A stretch of 38,793 nt of DNA. Origin: Lachnospiraceae bacterium (lineage in GTDB: Bacteria > Bacillota > Clostridia > Lachnospirales > Lachnospiraceae). The DNA is taken from contig JAJQBQ010000004.1 of assembly GCA_021203205.1 (NCBI GenBank), positions 21,716 through 60,508 of the forward strand, written 5' to 3'. Positions within the stretch are counted from its first letter, which is position 1. Each line of letters starts with the position of its first letter. A program made the position numbers and the translations under genes. The notes under the pieces are model-generated. The model made no database searches and had not been told where the DNA came from. It was given only the letters and a program-made list of their open reading frames with translations. Below, in pieces: positions 8,977 through 17,768 of this stretch.

Positions 8977-11019
8977 ATGGAGTGGTATTTTTATGTGGCT
9001 CTGGCCGCAGCCATTGTGGTGCTGGCGGTATGGCAGTATGTAAAGAGTAAACATGACCGGGAGCGGAATTTAAAAAAAAGAATCCGGGATTCCTGGGGAA
9101 AGTTCTCCGAGCGGGAATATAAAGAAGGTGAATTTGCGCGGATCCCGTTTTTCTATGAATATGCGAAAGAACATGAAGGGCTTCGCGCAGATTCGGGTGG
9201 AGCTAAGATTCCTGACAGCGAATTTGCCGAAAGCATTGGAAAGCATTCCGACGCGAGTGCGATGGACGGCGCCGAAAGTGTCGGAAAGCACCTCAACGCG
9301 AGTGCGATGGATGGCGCCGAAAGTGTCGGAAAGCACCTCAACGCGAGTGCGATGGATGGCGCCGAAAGTGTCAGAAAGCATCCCGGTGTGAGTGCGATCG
9401 ACGACATCACCTGGAACGATCTCGACATGGATGACGTCTTTGCAGTACTGAACACCACGGAGTCGTCCCCCGGCGAGGAGGTTCTCTACGACCTGCTGCG
9501 CCACCCGGTTACGGACATGGAAACCTTTGAAAAGCGCCGCGACCTGATCGCGTGGCTCGCCGAACACCGGGAGCTGGATTTCTCGCTGAAAGAACTTTTT
9601 GCGGGACTGGGGCGGACGAAGTCCATCTCTTTCTGTGAGTTTATCACAAGGCTGAAGGATCTGGGGAATTTAAGCAACCGCCGGTCTTACTACTGCCTTG
9701 GTGCGCTGATCTTCTGCATCATCCTTGTGTGCATTCGTCCGGCGGTGGGAATTCTGCCATTAATTTTTATCATTGGCTACAATGTCTTTCAATATTTCTC
9801 CCAGAAGGCGAGGGTGGAATCGTATTTTATCAACTTCCGTTATATCAGTGCGCTGATTTGTCAGGGAGAGATGGTCGGGAAACTGCTGAAAAACGAGACA
9901 TCATCCCTCTGCGGCGAACTCGCAGATGAAATCCTTTCCTATACAGAGAAGCTGAAACCCTTAAAAAAATCCGGTCGTTTTCTGGAAAGCCAGAATGTAA
10001 ACGACACCGTTGCGTCTCTGTTCATGAGCTACGTCTATTTCCTCACGCACCTGGACCTGATCCACTTTAAAAAGATGGCCCGACTGGCGGTGGATTCACA
10101 GGATGATACCCTGCGGCTTTTTTACTGCCTGGGTTATGTGGAAAGCATGGTGGCGGCTGCGTCCTTCCGGGAGGCGCTGTATTTTTCGTGTGTGCCGGAG
10201 ATGATGGAAGATGAAAGCTTTGTCAGAGGGAAGGACGGAAATCCGACTGTCGGCACAGCCAGAGAAAAATACAAGAATCTGACAACGGAAACTGCTAAAA
10301 GAAAGAAGGAAGATTCGACTGACGAAAAGAAAACTGCAGATGAGAACAAGAGTGAAAGAAGAAACTTCTTCGAAGCAAGAGAACTCTACCACCCGCTCCT
10401 GTCCGCCCCGGTGTGCAACAACATCCGGACGGACGGTTGCATCCTCCTGACCGGCTCCAACGCCTCCGGAAAGTCCACCTTCTTAAAGACCTGTGCGCTG
10501 AACGCTATTCTCGCGCAGACGATCTGCACCGTGGCGGCAGAGGAGTACCGTGCGCCATTTTACAGCATCTATACTTCCATGGCGCTGCGCGACAACATCA
10601 CCGGCGGCGAGAGCTACTTCGTGGTGGAGATTCGCTCCTTAAAGCGCATTCTGGATCGGGCGGCGGAGGGCGAACACATCCTCTGCTTCATCGACGAGGT
10701 GCTGCGCGGGACAAACACGGTGGAGCGCGTTGCGGCATCGAAAGAGATATTAAAGGCAATTGCCGACCAGGGGATCCTCTGTTTCGCGGCCACACACGAC
10801 ATTGAACTGACGCGGCTGCTGGACGGGCCTTATGAAAATTATCATTTTCAGGAGGAAATTCAGGACGGAGAAATCGTCTTCGATTACCGCCTGCGGGAGG
10901 GCCAGGCATCCACCAGAAACGCCATCCGGCTTCTGAAATCCATGGGGTATCCGGAGGAAGCCGTGCGGAAGGCAGAAGAAGCGGCAGAGAAGTTTTTAAA
11001 GGATGGGGTGTGGGAGTAA
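8977..11019 (+). CDS. membrane-anchored MutS-like ATPase
   Basis: The 680-residue protein ends in a MutS family V ATPase domain: Walker A GSNASGKST (about 493-501), Walker B ILCFIDEVLRGTN (about 566-578) and the conserved ATHDIELT segment. The N-terminus is a hydrophobic helix (about 5-21), and a pair of helices lies at about 238-272. The mismatch-recognition domain I of true MutS is absent. Such membrane MutS-like proteins are common in Firmicutes and Bacteroidetes; their role is not established. Residues about 84-143 are a four-copy 15-residue repeat (AESVGKHLNASAMDG type). A low-complexity Lys/Glu/Thr insertion lies at about 425-465. AGGGAG precedes the ATG. A degenerate copy of the gene's start lies 138 bases upstream. 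The ATPase call is secure; the function is not. Confidence 0.85.
   Translation: MEWYFYVALAAAIVVLAVWQYVKSKHDRERNLKKRIRDSWGKFSEREYKEGEFARIPFFYEYAKEHEGLRADSGGAKIPDSEFAESIGKHSDASAMDGAESVGKHLNASAMDGAESVGKHLNASAMDGAESVRKHPGVSAIDDITWNDLDMDDVFAVLNTTESSPGEEVLYDLLRHPVTDMETFEKRRDLIAWLAEHRELDFSLKELFAGLGRTKSISFCEFITRLKDLGNLSNRRSYYCLGALIFCIILVCIRPAVGILPLIFIIGYNVFQYFSQKARVESYFINFRYISALICQGEMVGKLLKNETSSLCGELADEILSYTEKLKPLKKSGRFLESQNVNDTVASLFMSYVYFLTHLDLIHFKKMARLAVDSQDDTLRLFYCLGYVESMVAAASFREALYFSCVPEMMEDESFVRGKDGNPTVGTAREKYKNLTTETAKRKKEDSTDEKKTADENKSERRNFFEARELYHPLLSAPVCNNIRTDGCILLTGSNASGKSTFLKTCALNAILAQTICTVAAEEYRAPFYSIYTSMALRDNITGGESYFVVEIRSLKRILDRAAEGEHILCFIDEVLRGTNTVERVAASKEILKAIADQGILCFAATHDIELTRLLDGPYENYHFQEEIQDGEIVFDYRLREGQASTRNAIRLLKSMGYPEEAVRKAEEAAEKFLKDGVWE
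9226..9405 (+). repeat. 45-bp in-frame tandem repeat, 4 units
   Basis: Units at 9226-9270, 9271-9315, 9316-9360 and 9361-9405. Units two and three are almost identical; the outer two have drifted. Each encodes 15 residues between the first membrane helix and the MutS-like core. Confidence 0.95.
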
Positions 11020-11155
11020 AACAAGTAGAGATGAAAGGGTTGTAATTTCTCTTTGGTTTTGCTACAATTCCGTTCAAACAAAAAGAATATTCTTAAGAAT
11101 AACGGTAAAAATGAGTTTAAAATATGACAATTCAGGCAGAAAGGAAGTGATCCTT

Positions 11156-11488
11156 GTGCCGACGCAGGAAATTGAGGAATTAAAAAAACAGTTTGTAGAT
11201 CAGCTTGTTCCGTCAAAAATATATTTATTTGGATCTTTTGCGAATAACAGTTATACAGAGGACAGCGATTTTGACTTTTATATAATTGTGGATGATAATA
11301 TCCGTGATATGGTTGCTGAAACAGCGAAAGCTTACAGGGCAGTCCGAAGAGTAAAGAAAAGACCGGTTGATATTATCATTGGTACAAAGTCAAGGTTTGA
11401 GGCAAGAAAAAAAATACCGTCGGTAGAAAATGAAGTTTACAGAAAGGGGATTCTTTTATATGACGCAGGAGACGAAAGAAGGGTATGA
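11156..11488 (+). CDS. MNT-type nucleotidyltransferase
   Basis: A small nucleotidyltransferase of about 110 residues with the pol-beta-type signature GSFANNSYTEDSDFDFYI: GS, then DxD about ten residues later. Proteins of this size are usually the antitoxin half of HEPN-MNT toxin-antitoxin pairs, where they AMPylate and silence the HEPN RNase. I chose the GTG at 11156 because AAGGAAG lies at 11140-11146. The longer frame from 11003 overlaps the previous gene and has no ribosome site. Its expected HEPN partner is reduced to a 25-codon remnant that overlaps its end (11460-11537). The gene is AT-rich compared with its neighbours. Confidence 0.75.
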   Translation: MPTQEIEELKKQFVDQLVPSKIYLFGSFANNSYTEDSDFDFYIIVDDNIRDMVAETAKAYRAVRRVKKRPVDIIIGTKSRFEARKKIPSVENEVYRKGILLYDAGDERRV

Positions 11489-11537
11489 CTGTAAGAATTT
11501 TATTTCAACTCTTGTCAAATCCGCGCGTCTGTGCTAG
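11460..11537 (+). pseudogene. possible truncated HEPN-partner remnant
   Basis: A 25-codon frame starts at an ATG inside the end of the nucleotidyltransferase gene, the usual overlap in MNT-HEPN operons. It reads MTQETKEGYDC and then stops at TAG. Too little remains to prove the family. The alaS promoter now sits on its end. Confidence 0.3.
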
Positions 11538-11540
11538 TAT
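11512..11540 (+). promoter_or_regulatory. sigma-A promoter of alaS
   Basis: TTGTCA (11512-11517), 17 bases, TAGTAT (11535-11540). Transcription should start near 11547, leaving a leader of about 47 bases, too short for a T-box. Confidence 0.75.
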
Positions 11541-11593
11541 CACGCCTTGGACAAAGTTACCATAAGTAATGGTTTTGGAGGATATGAAGTATC

Positions 11594-14236
11594 ATGAAAA
11601 AATACGGTGTAAACGAACTCAGAGAGATGTTTCTCTCTTACTTTGAATCGAAGGATCATCTGCGGATGAAGAGCTTTTCGCTCGTCCCGCACAATGACAA
11701 CAGCCTGCTGCTGATCAATTCCGGCATGGCGCCGTTAAAGCCCTACTTTACGGGCCAGGAGATTCCGCCCCGCAGGCGCGTGACCACCTGCCAGAAGTGC
11801 ATCCGCACGGGCGATATCGAGAACGTGGGCAAGACCGCGCGCCACGGCACGTTTTTTGAGATGCTGGGAAATTTCTCCTTCGGCGACTATTTTAAGAGCG
11901 AGGCCATCCACTGGTCCTGGGAATTCCTGACCGAGGTGGTGGGCCTGGATAAGGACAGACTTTATCCGTCCGTATATCAGGACGACGACGAGGCATTTGC
12001 CATCTGGCGGGATGAGATCGGCATCGCGCCGGAGCGCATCTTCCGCTTTGGCAAAGAGGACAACTTCTGGGAGCACGGCGCGGGCCCCTGCGGACCATGT
12101 TCTGAGATCTATTACGACCGTGGGGAGAAGTACGGCTGCGGAAAGCCCGGCTGCACGGTGGGCTGCGACTGTGACCGCTACATGGAGGTCTGGAACGACG
12201 TATTTTCCCAGTTTGACAACGACGGTCACGGAAATTATTCCGACCTGATCCAGAAAAATATCGACACCGGCATGGGGCTGGAGCGCCTGGCGGTGGCGGT
12301 GCAGGACGTGGATTCGATCTTCGATATTGACACGGTGCGCGCGTTGCGCGACCGGGTGTGCGAACTGGCCCACGTGGAGTACGAGACGGACCCAGAGAAG
12401 GATGTCTCCATCCGCCTGATCACCGACCACATCCGCTCGGCTACCTTCATGACATCGGACGGCATCATGCCTTCCAACGAGGGCAGAGGCTATGTGCTCC
12501 GCCGCCTGATCCGCCGCGCGGCGCGCCACGGAAGGCTGTTGGGCATCGAGGGAAAGTTCCTGGCTTCCTTAAGTGAGGTAGTCATTGAGACCTCGAAGGA
12601 CGGTTACCCGGAGCTTTACGAGAAGCGGGAGATGATCTTCAAGGTGCTGACCGAGGAGGAGAACAAGTTTAACCGCACCATCGACCAGGGTCTGGCGATC
12701 CTGGCGGATTATGAGCAGGAGATGGAAGAAAGGGGCGAGAAGTGTCTCGCCGGTGCGGATGCCTTCAAGCTCTACGACACCTACGGCTTCCCGCTGGATC
12801 TGACGAAGGAGATTCTGGAGGAGAAGGGCTATGAGGTGGATGAGGAGGGCTTCCGCGAGGCCATGGAGCACCAGCGCACCACGGCCCGGAAGGCCAGGAA
12901 GACCACGAACTACATGGGCGCGGATGCCACAGTTTATGAGTCCCTCGACCCGGCTATGACATCGAGCTTCATCGGCTACGACCGCCTCACCGCGGAGAGC
13001 ACCATCCTGGCGCTTACCACCAGCGAGGAGGTGACCGAGGCCCTGGCGGACGGCGATGAGGGCTCTGTCATCACGGCGGAAACCCCGTTCTACGCCACCA
13101 TGGGCGGACAGGTGGCGGACGCGGGCATCATCACGGCTGCGGACGGCTCCGAATTCGTGGTGGAGGATGTGCAGAAAGTGGCGGGCGGAAAGATCGCCCA
13201 TATCGGCCATGTGACGAAGGGCATGTTCGCAAACGGCGGCAAGGTCACCCTTACCGTTGACCCGGAGCGCAGAACTGCCACGGCGAAGAACCACAGCGCC
13301 ACCCATCTGCTGCAGAAGGCGCTTCGCATGGTGTTGGGCACCCACGTGGAGCAGGCAGGCTCCCTGGTAGATAAGGATCACCTGCGTTTCGATTTCACCC
13401 ACTTCCAGGCTATGACGCCGGAGGAGATCGCGAAGGCAGAGGCAATTGTAAATGAAGAGATCGAGGCGGCGCTGCCGGTGGTGACCCGCGAGATGAGCCT
13501 CGAGGACGCGAAGAAGACCGGCGCCATGGCGCTGTTCGGCGAAAAGTACGGCGACACCGTGCGCGTGGTTTCCATGGGGGACTTCTCTGTGGAGCTCTGC
13601 GGCGGCACGCATATTGACAATACAGGCAGAATTTCTTCCTTTAAGATCACCAGCGAAGCCGGCATTGCGGCCGGAGTACGCCGCATCGAAGCCCTCACGG
13701 CGACCGGTGTGACGAAGCGCTACGAGGAGGAGGAAGCGGAGCTCTTCGAGGCAGCGAAGGCAGCAAAGACCGACGCGGCGGGCCTTGCGAAGAAGATCCT
13801 CTCCCTGCAGGAGGAGATCAAGGCACTCCGCCAGGAGAACGAGCAGCTCAAAGCAAAGCTTGCCAACGAATCCGTGGGCAATGTGGAAGATGCTGTCACG
13901 GAGGTGAAGGGCATCAAATTCCTCGCAGTGTCCGTGGAAAACATGGACATGGGAGGCCTGCGCAATCTTGGCGACGAGTTAAAGCAGAAGATCGGCGAAG
14001 GTGTCGTGCTGATCGTTTCCGTGACGGACGGTAAGGTGAGCCTCATCGCCATGGCCACGGACGGCGCCATCAGGAAGGGCGCACACGCCGGAAACCTCGT
14101 GAAGGCTGCGGCACCGCTGGTTGGCGGTGGCGGCGGCGGAAGACCGAACATGGCCCAGGCCGGCGGCAAGAACCCGGACGGTGTACAGGAGCTCATGAAG
14201 CAGGCGGCGGAGATCTTTGAGAAGACGGTGAAGTGA
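11594..14236 (+). CDS. alaS: alanyl-tRNA synthetase
   Basis: Full-length class II synthetase (880 residues) that charges tRNA-Ala and hydrolyses mischarged Ser/Gly-tRNA-Ala. The catalytic core spans residues 1 to about 450, with GNFSFGDYFK and the GRGYVLRRLIRRA motif. The editing domain has its zinc ligands in HSATH (about 567-571) and CGGTH (about 671). A coiled-coil region (about 720-760) and the C-Ala domain follow, with the Gly-rich GGGGGGRPNMAQAGG near the end. The ATG follows TGGAGG at 11575-11580. The upstream promoter is close to consensus. Both sides of the gene carry broken toxin-antitoxin remnants. Confidence 0.98.
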   Translation: MKKYGVNELREMFLSYFESKDHLRMKSFSLVPHNDNSLLLINSGMAPLKPYFTGQEIPPRRRVTTCQKCIRTGDIENVGKTARHGTFFEMLGNFSFGDYFKSEAIHWSWEFLTEVVGLDKDRLYPSVYQDDDEAFAIWRDEIGIAPERIFRFGKEDNFWEHGAGPCGPCSEIYYDRGEKYGCGKPGCTVGCDCDRYMEVWNDVFSQFDNDGHGNYSDLIQKNIDTGMGLERLAVAVQDVDSIFDIDTVRALRDRVCELAHVEYETDPEKDVSIRLITDHIRSATFMTSDGIMPSNEGRGYVLRRLIRRAARHGRLLGIEGKFLASLSEVVIETSKDGYPELYEKREMIFKVLTEEENKFNRTIDQGLAILADYEQEMEERGEKCLAGADAFKLYDTYGFPLDLTKEILEEKGYEVDEEGFREAMEHQRTTARKARKTTNYMGADATVYESLDPAMTSSFIGYDRLTAESTILALTTSEEVTEALADGDEGSVITAETPFYATMGGQVADAGIITAADGSEFVVEDVQKVAGGKIAHIGHVTKGMFANGGKVTLTVDPERRTATAKNHSATHLLQKALRMVLGTHVEQAGSLVDKDHLRFDFTHFQAMTPEEIAKAEAIVNEEIEAALPVVTREMSLEDAKKTGAMALFGEKYGDTVRVVSMGDFSVELCGGTHIDNTGRISSFKITSEAGIAAGVRRIEALTATGVTKRYEEEEAELFEAAKAAKTDAAGLAKKILSLQEEIKALRQENEQLKAKLANESVGNVEDAVTEVKGIKFLAVSVENMDMGGLRNLGDELKQKIGEGVVLIVSVTDGKVSLIAMATDGAIRKGAHAGNLVKAAAPLVGGGGGGRPNMAQAGGKNPDGVQELMKQAAEIFEKTVK

Positions 14237-14291
14237 TGTCTTAAACCAATACTGTACGTTTTCGTGAGAAAGTGGAAATAAAGTGGTTACG

Positions 14292-14438
14292 ATGAATGTA
14301 TCCGCAGATGCTTTGACTGAAATTCAGGACTCGTTTCAAGGCGTTGCTGACGAACTGGAAATCAAAGATGAACAGGACGTGGTGGACATGGTAAAAGAGA
14401 TACGTGCAGAAAGAAGGAGTAACTATGTATGCGAATAA
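14292..14438 (+). CDS. antitoxin-like small protein
   Basis: A 48-residue frame, MNVSADALTEIQDSFQGVAD... ending KEIRAERRSN, overlaps the start of a PIN-domain fragment by ten bases. That is the usual order and spacing for antitoxin-toxin pairs. The acidic-then-basic layout fits a small antitoxin. A GTG nine bases upstream is an alternative start. No strong ribosome site is visible, and the gene may have lost some N-terminal codons. With its toxin broken it may be a relic. Confidence 0.45.
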   Translation: MNVSADALTEIQDSFQGVADELEIKDEQDVVDMVKEIRAERRSNYVCE

Positions 14439-14578
14439 TGATGGATACCAATGTTCTGGTTTCCATGGCTCTTTTTGCGTCAAAAAGATTTGGAAATATG
14501 TCTGATGATATCACTGGAAAGCATGCATTGGTTCTTCCATCTTTTGTGCCGGAAGAGCCTGAAATGGTTTGGTCATAG
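14429..14578 (+). pseudogene. truncated PIN-domain toxin (COG1569-like)
   Basis: The frame begins MRIMMDTNVLVSMALF, the characteristic start of PIN-domain RNase toxins, with the first catalytic Asp in MDTNVL. It continues through HALVLPSFVPEE and stops at codon 50, while a complete toxin has about 130-140 residues. The other acidic residues are missing, so it cannot be active. A terminator follows at 14592. Confidence 0.7.
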
Positions 14579-14591
14579 AGAAAAGAATACA

Positions 14592-14635
14592 GGAGAATCT
14601 TTCGCAGAAGCATCTGCAGAAAGATTCTCCTTTTT
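14592..14635 (+). terminator. rho-independent terminator
   Basis: A perfect 11-bp stem (14592-14602 with 14620-14630) with an inner GCAGA/TCTGC stem, followed by five T. It ends the alaS and PIN-remnant transcripts. Confidence 0.9.
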
Positions 14636-14721
14636 CTGTACTCAAAAATCCTGAGAAATCGTCTGGTTGTCAGGCAAAACTGTGCAAGTGTCCGGCCTTC
14701 GTTACCGAAGAGAATAAGCAT

Positions 14722-16488
14722 TTATCTCAGCACCACGCTGGTCTGCCCGCCGACCGTCAGCGTCGTCCCGTCGATCTCGGCATTCTCCACGCCGATGGAG
14801 GCCGCGATGTACGTGAAATCTCCCAGCTCCGACAAATCCACGCTGATAGAGCGCGTTGTCGTGTTGTGCAGCACGCACACGGTACTGCCGTTCCATGTGG
14901 CAGTAAAGCCGCCCATCTTGTCATCCAGGGACAGGGCGTGGTATTCGCCCCGGGCGATCTCCGGGTTTGCCTGGCGGATCATGATCAGCCGCTTGTAGTA
15001 GTTGTACAGCGCGCTGCCGTCGCCGAGCTGCGCGGCCACGCTGGAATCCACCTGGTTTTCGCTGTCGTAGTCGGTGCCCTCCGGGTCTTCGACCGTGTCG
15101 CCGTCGCCCCAGAGCATCGCAAGCCTGCGGTTGGCATCCGTGTTCGAGCCGCCACGGGAGCCCCGCATGCCGATCTCCTCGCCATAGTAGATGAAGGGCG
15201 AGCCGGTATTTAAGATGTAGAGATTCGCCGCCATCATCATGCGCCCGCTGGCCACGGTCAGGTAGCCGGCCGCCCGGTCCGTGTCGTGGTTGGCGATGAA
15301 CGGCACCATCATGGCGTCCGCGTTCAGCGATAAAATCTTATCCAGATAGCTTTCCACATAGGAGGTATAGCTGTTTACATTGCCTGCCTTCGCCGCTTCG
15401 GCGATCAGGCCGGTAGCCTGGGAGGTGGTAAAGTTAAAACAGTTCAGCGCCCCGTAGTATTGGTCGGTAACGGCATCGCTGTCCCACACCTCGGCCACCG
15501 TGTAGATGTCCGGATCGATGGCCTTTAACTCATCCATGTACCAGGTCCAGAACTCGGCGCTGGCGGCATTGTCGTCGTAATAAATATATTTCGCCGCGTC
15601 AAAGCGGAAGCCGTCGATGCCCATCTCCAGATAGAAAGAGGCAATGTTCACGACCTCTTCCCGCACAGCCTCATTGTCAAAATTTAACTCCGGCATGTCG
15701 GTGGAAAAATTGCACTCATAGTAGATATCGGTGCCGGCGATCGCAGAATACGTCTTCCCGGCAGGCGCGGTCTCACCCTCCGTATAATACGAATAGAAAT
15801 CGTAATATTCGCTTTCCGTATCCTCCTGCCGGTGGGCCAGCACGAAGCTGGTGTACATGCTGTTGGAGGTGCTGGTATGGTTGATCGGCAGGTCGATGAT
15901 GATTTTCACGCCGCGCTCGTGGCACAGGTCGATCAGCTCCTGCAGATCCTCCATGGTGCCGAAATCCTCGTCGATCTCGTAATAGTCGGCTACATCGTAC
16001 TTGTGGTAGGACGGGGATTTAAAAATCGGCGTCAGCCAGATGCCCTCCACGCCCAGGCTCTCGCCGGACTCCGGATCGCCGTCGTTTAAGTAATCCATGC
16101 GGTTTATGATGCCCCGCAGGTCGCCGATGCCGTCGCCGTCGGAATCCGAGAAGGAACCGACGAAAATCTCATAGAAGACCCGGTAATTGTCGTCCGTCTC
16201 CGTGAGATAAGTGAAGTCCACGTCGGAGATGACAGCTTCGCCGGAATCGCTTAAAAGATAAGTGCCGGTAGTGTCCAGGGCTGCTGCGGAATCGTCCGCG
16301 GTGGTCGCCTCCTCCGATGAGCTTCCCTGCGTGGAGCCGGAAGTTCCGGAACCCGATTCGGTCAGGCCGCAGGCCGCAAAGTTAAGAAGCAGCGGAAAGA
16401 TCAGGGCCACTGCCAGGAAACGGGACAGAGATGGAAAATGATACTTCATACACCTGTTTTGTGCGAAGAAAGAACCGTTTTCGCACAT
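14722..16488 (-). CDS. secreted GH13 alpha-amylase family lipoprotein
   Basis: The protein (575 or 588 residues) is a family GH13 glycoside hydrolase that acts on alpha-glucans. A signal peptide with hydrophobic core FLAVALIFPLLL ends in a lipobox-like FAAC, so it is probably a lipid-anchored surface enzyme. A Ser/Thr-rich linker follows. The barrel contains EIFVGSFSDSDGDGIGDL, the nucleophile Asp in GFRFDA (about 297), the acid/base Glu in VAEVWD (about 333) and the third Asp in NHDTD (about 402). Calcium and neopullulanase-like features suggest amylase or pullulanase activity; exact specificity cannot be told. The start is uncertain: the ATG at 16488 has GGAGG only two bases away, while the ATG at 16449 gives a more normal signal peptide but a weak ribosome site. 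Confidence 0.9.
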   Translation of the reverse strand: MCENGSFFAQNRCMKYHFPSLSRFLAVALIFPLLLNFAACGLTESGSGTSGSTQGSSSEEATTADDSAAALDTTGTYLLSDSGEAVISDVDFTYLTETDDNYRVFYEIFVGSFSDSDGDGIGDLRGIINRMDYLNDGDPESGESLGVEGIWLTPIFKSPSYHKYDVADYYEIDEDFGTMEDLQELIDLCHERGVKIIIDLPINHTSTSNSMYTSFVLAHRQEDTESEYYDFYSYYTEGETAPAGKTYSAIAGTDIYYECNFSTDMPELNFDNEAVREEVVNIASFYLEMGIDGFRFDAAKYIYYDDNAASAEFWTWYMDELKAIDPDIYTVAEVWDSDAVTDQYYGALNCFNFTTSQATGLIAEAAKAGNVNSYTSYVESYLDKILSLNADAMMVPFIANHDTDRAAGYLTVASGRMMMAANLYILNTGSPFIYYGEEIGMRGSRGGSNTDANRRLAMLWGDGDTVEDPEGTDYDSENQVDSSVAAQLGDGSALYNYYKRLIMIRQANPEIARGEYHALSLDDKMGGFTATWNGSTVCVLHNTTTRSISVDLSELGDFTYIAASIGVENAEIDGTTLTVGGQTSVVLR

Positions 16489-16508
16489 TTCCTCCTTTTT
16501 TTTCGGAA

Positions 16509-16537
16509 ATCCTAAAGGAATCGTGAAAAAAAGTCAA
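16509..16537 (-). promoter_or_regulatory. sigma-A promoter of the GH13 gene
   Basis: On the minus strand, TTGACT (16532-16537), 17 bases, TAGGAT (16509-16514). The start would be near 16502. Confidence 0.65.
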
Positions 16538-16685
16538 GACTGATTTTGACACAAACATGCCATCCGGCGACATCTTATGCCATCCGAAGTTCGCAGCAGG
16601 AATTCTGGCATAAAAAGACTGAGATTTGGCTATTTCAGAACTTTCTTTTGGAGCGTATAATAAACGCAGGTAATGGAACAGATCG

Positions 16686-16930
16686 TGGAAAGGATGCAAC
16701 TCTGAAAAATGCTATCAGAATGATGAGCTTAGAAAAGGTTACGCAGATGATGGAGCAACAGAATGCGGAAAGAAAACAACTCTGCAAAATACTGCCCGGA
16801 TGATGAATATGAACGCGTTGCGCAGATGATGGAATAACAAATTGCAAAAAGAAAGCAGCTCCGTAACATGCTGTCCGGATGACGATGGATATGAAAAGTT
16901 ACGCAGATGATGGATCAGCATAACAGCGAT
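16686..16930 (+). repeat. degenerate repeat of about 80 bp
   Basis: Two recognisable units (16738-16816, 16817-16897), a partial unit before them (16686-16737) and one after (from 16898). In one frame each unit reads like VTQMMEQQNAERKQLCKILPG, a helix-forming pattern, with stop codons between and inside units. This suggests a decayed repeat-protein gene. Confidence 0.7.
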
Positions 16931-17007
16931 AAAATCTTTATATTGCAAAAATGACATAAGAAGGACACAAAAAAATCACGAAATGCGTCGAAATGCACAA
17001 AAAACGG

Positions 17008-17036
17008 TTGCAAAATAGGGTGGAGTCGTTTATAAT
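17008..17036 (+). promoter_or_regulatory. sigma-A promoter
   Basis: TTGCAA (17008-17013), 17 bases, perfect TATAAT (17031-17036). It drives the membrane-protein gene at 17070, with AGGAGG at 17053-17058. Confidence 0.85.
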
Positions 17037-17069
17037 CCACAAAAACGAAGCACAGGAGGCCGATAGGTA

Positions 17070-17558
17070 TTGGAACTATACAGCGAGGAACAGGAACAGC
17101 ATCAAAAGACAAAAGCGAAAGCCTGGACAGTGGCGGCGGAAGTGATCGCCGGAGCTTCGCTGGTCGGCTGTATTGTCTGTTGCGTCCTCACGACCACCGC
17201 TACGGCGGAGCAGATGATGCAGACGGCTACTATCCTGTCGACACTTGGCGGCTGGTTCGTCATTTTCGCTGTCACGGCGCAGATCCTCCCGAACAGGCGT
17301 CAGGCACAGCACGAGGCGAATGTGCTGGAGGGTGAGCGGGCAATGGACACCGGCATCATCACGGTGGAGCCGGAGGTGCTGCAGATCCCCAAGAGTATCG
17401 CCATCTGCAAGGTGGTGGTCGATACCGGGACAGAGAAAAAAAGATTAAGTATCAGGGCAGATAAGGCAAAGCTTTTAAAAGAGCGTGACGGACAGAACCT
17501 GATACTTTATACTGTGTACGGGTATATCGCGGCGTTTGAAGAGACCGGGAGGGCATGA
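17070..17558 (+). CDS. two-helix membrane protein, unknown
   Basis: I do not recognise this 162-residue protein. It has a charged N-terminus, two hydrophobic helices (about 21-41 and 53-72) and a C-terminal half (about 80-162) that is soluble and rich in beta-type sequence. The first helix contains several Cys (CIVCCV). The start is TTG, chosen because AGGAGG lies 11 bases upstream and a near-perfect promoter precedes it. The next gene also encodes a small membrane protein, but 210 bases with three hairpins lie between them. It could be a regulatory or scaffold membrane protein; no function is assigned. Confidence 0.75.
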   Translation: MELYSEEQEQHQKTKAKAWTVAAEVIAGASLVGCIVCCVLTTTATAEQMMQTATILSTLGGWFVIFAVTAQILPNRRQAQHEANVLEGERAMDTGIITVEPEVLQIPKSIAICKVVVDTGTEKKRLSIRADKAKLLKERDGQNLILYTVYGYIAAFEETGRA

Positions 17559-17596
17559 AAGAAGCAAACGGAAGCTTTTTCTGCCGGAATAAAAAT

Positions 17597-17700
17597 CCCG
17601 GAGTTCATCTATATAGTTACTGGGAAGCTCCGGGGCAATCCTGGGAGCGCGAAGCGCAGAACGATGAGCTTTTATCTTAAGGTAGTGCCCGCGAAGCGGG
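17597..17700. repeat. three small hairpins between membrane-protein genes
   Basis: A 7-bp stem CCCGGAG/CTCCGGG (17597-17603 with 17628-17634) is followed by two tight GAA-loop hairpins: GCGC-GAA-GCGC (17647-17657) and CCCGC-GAA-GCGGG (17688-17700). None has a T-run. Confidence 0.6.
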
Positions 17701-17768
17701 TATGGAGGGTTTGGGTGAGAATCAGGCGAAGTTGGACAGATGCGCGGGAAGGCTCATGAGGGCTGTAA

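Larger units (their letters stand above)
16489..17069. other. intergenic region with decayed repeat
   Basis: About 580 bases between divergent genes. It holds the GH13 promoter (minus), a TATAAT-like box at 16656-16661 (plus), a decayed repeat at 16686-16930, and the promoter of the next gene at 17008-17036. Confidence 0.6.

Noticed and set aside
11003-11155. Longer N-terminus for the nucleotidyltransferase
   Set aside because: It overlaps the preceding gene, lacks a ribosome site and adds unrelated sequence; GTG at 11156 has a good site.
11541-11593. T-box leader for alaS
   Set aside because: The predicted leader is only about 47 bases and lacks a T-box sequence or antiterminator.
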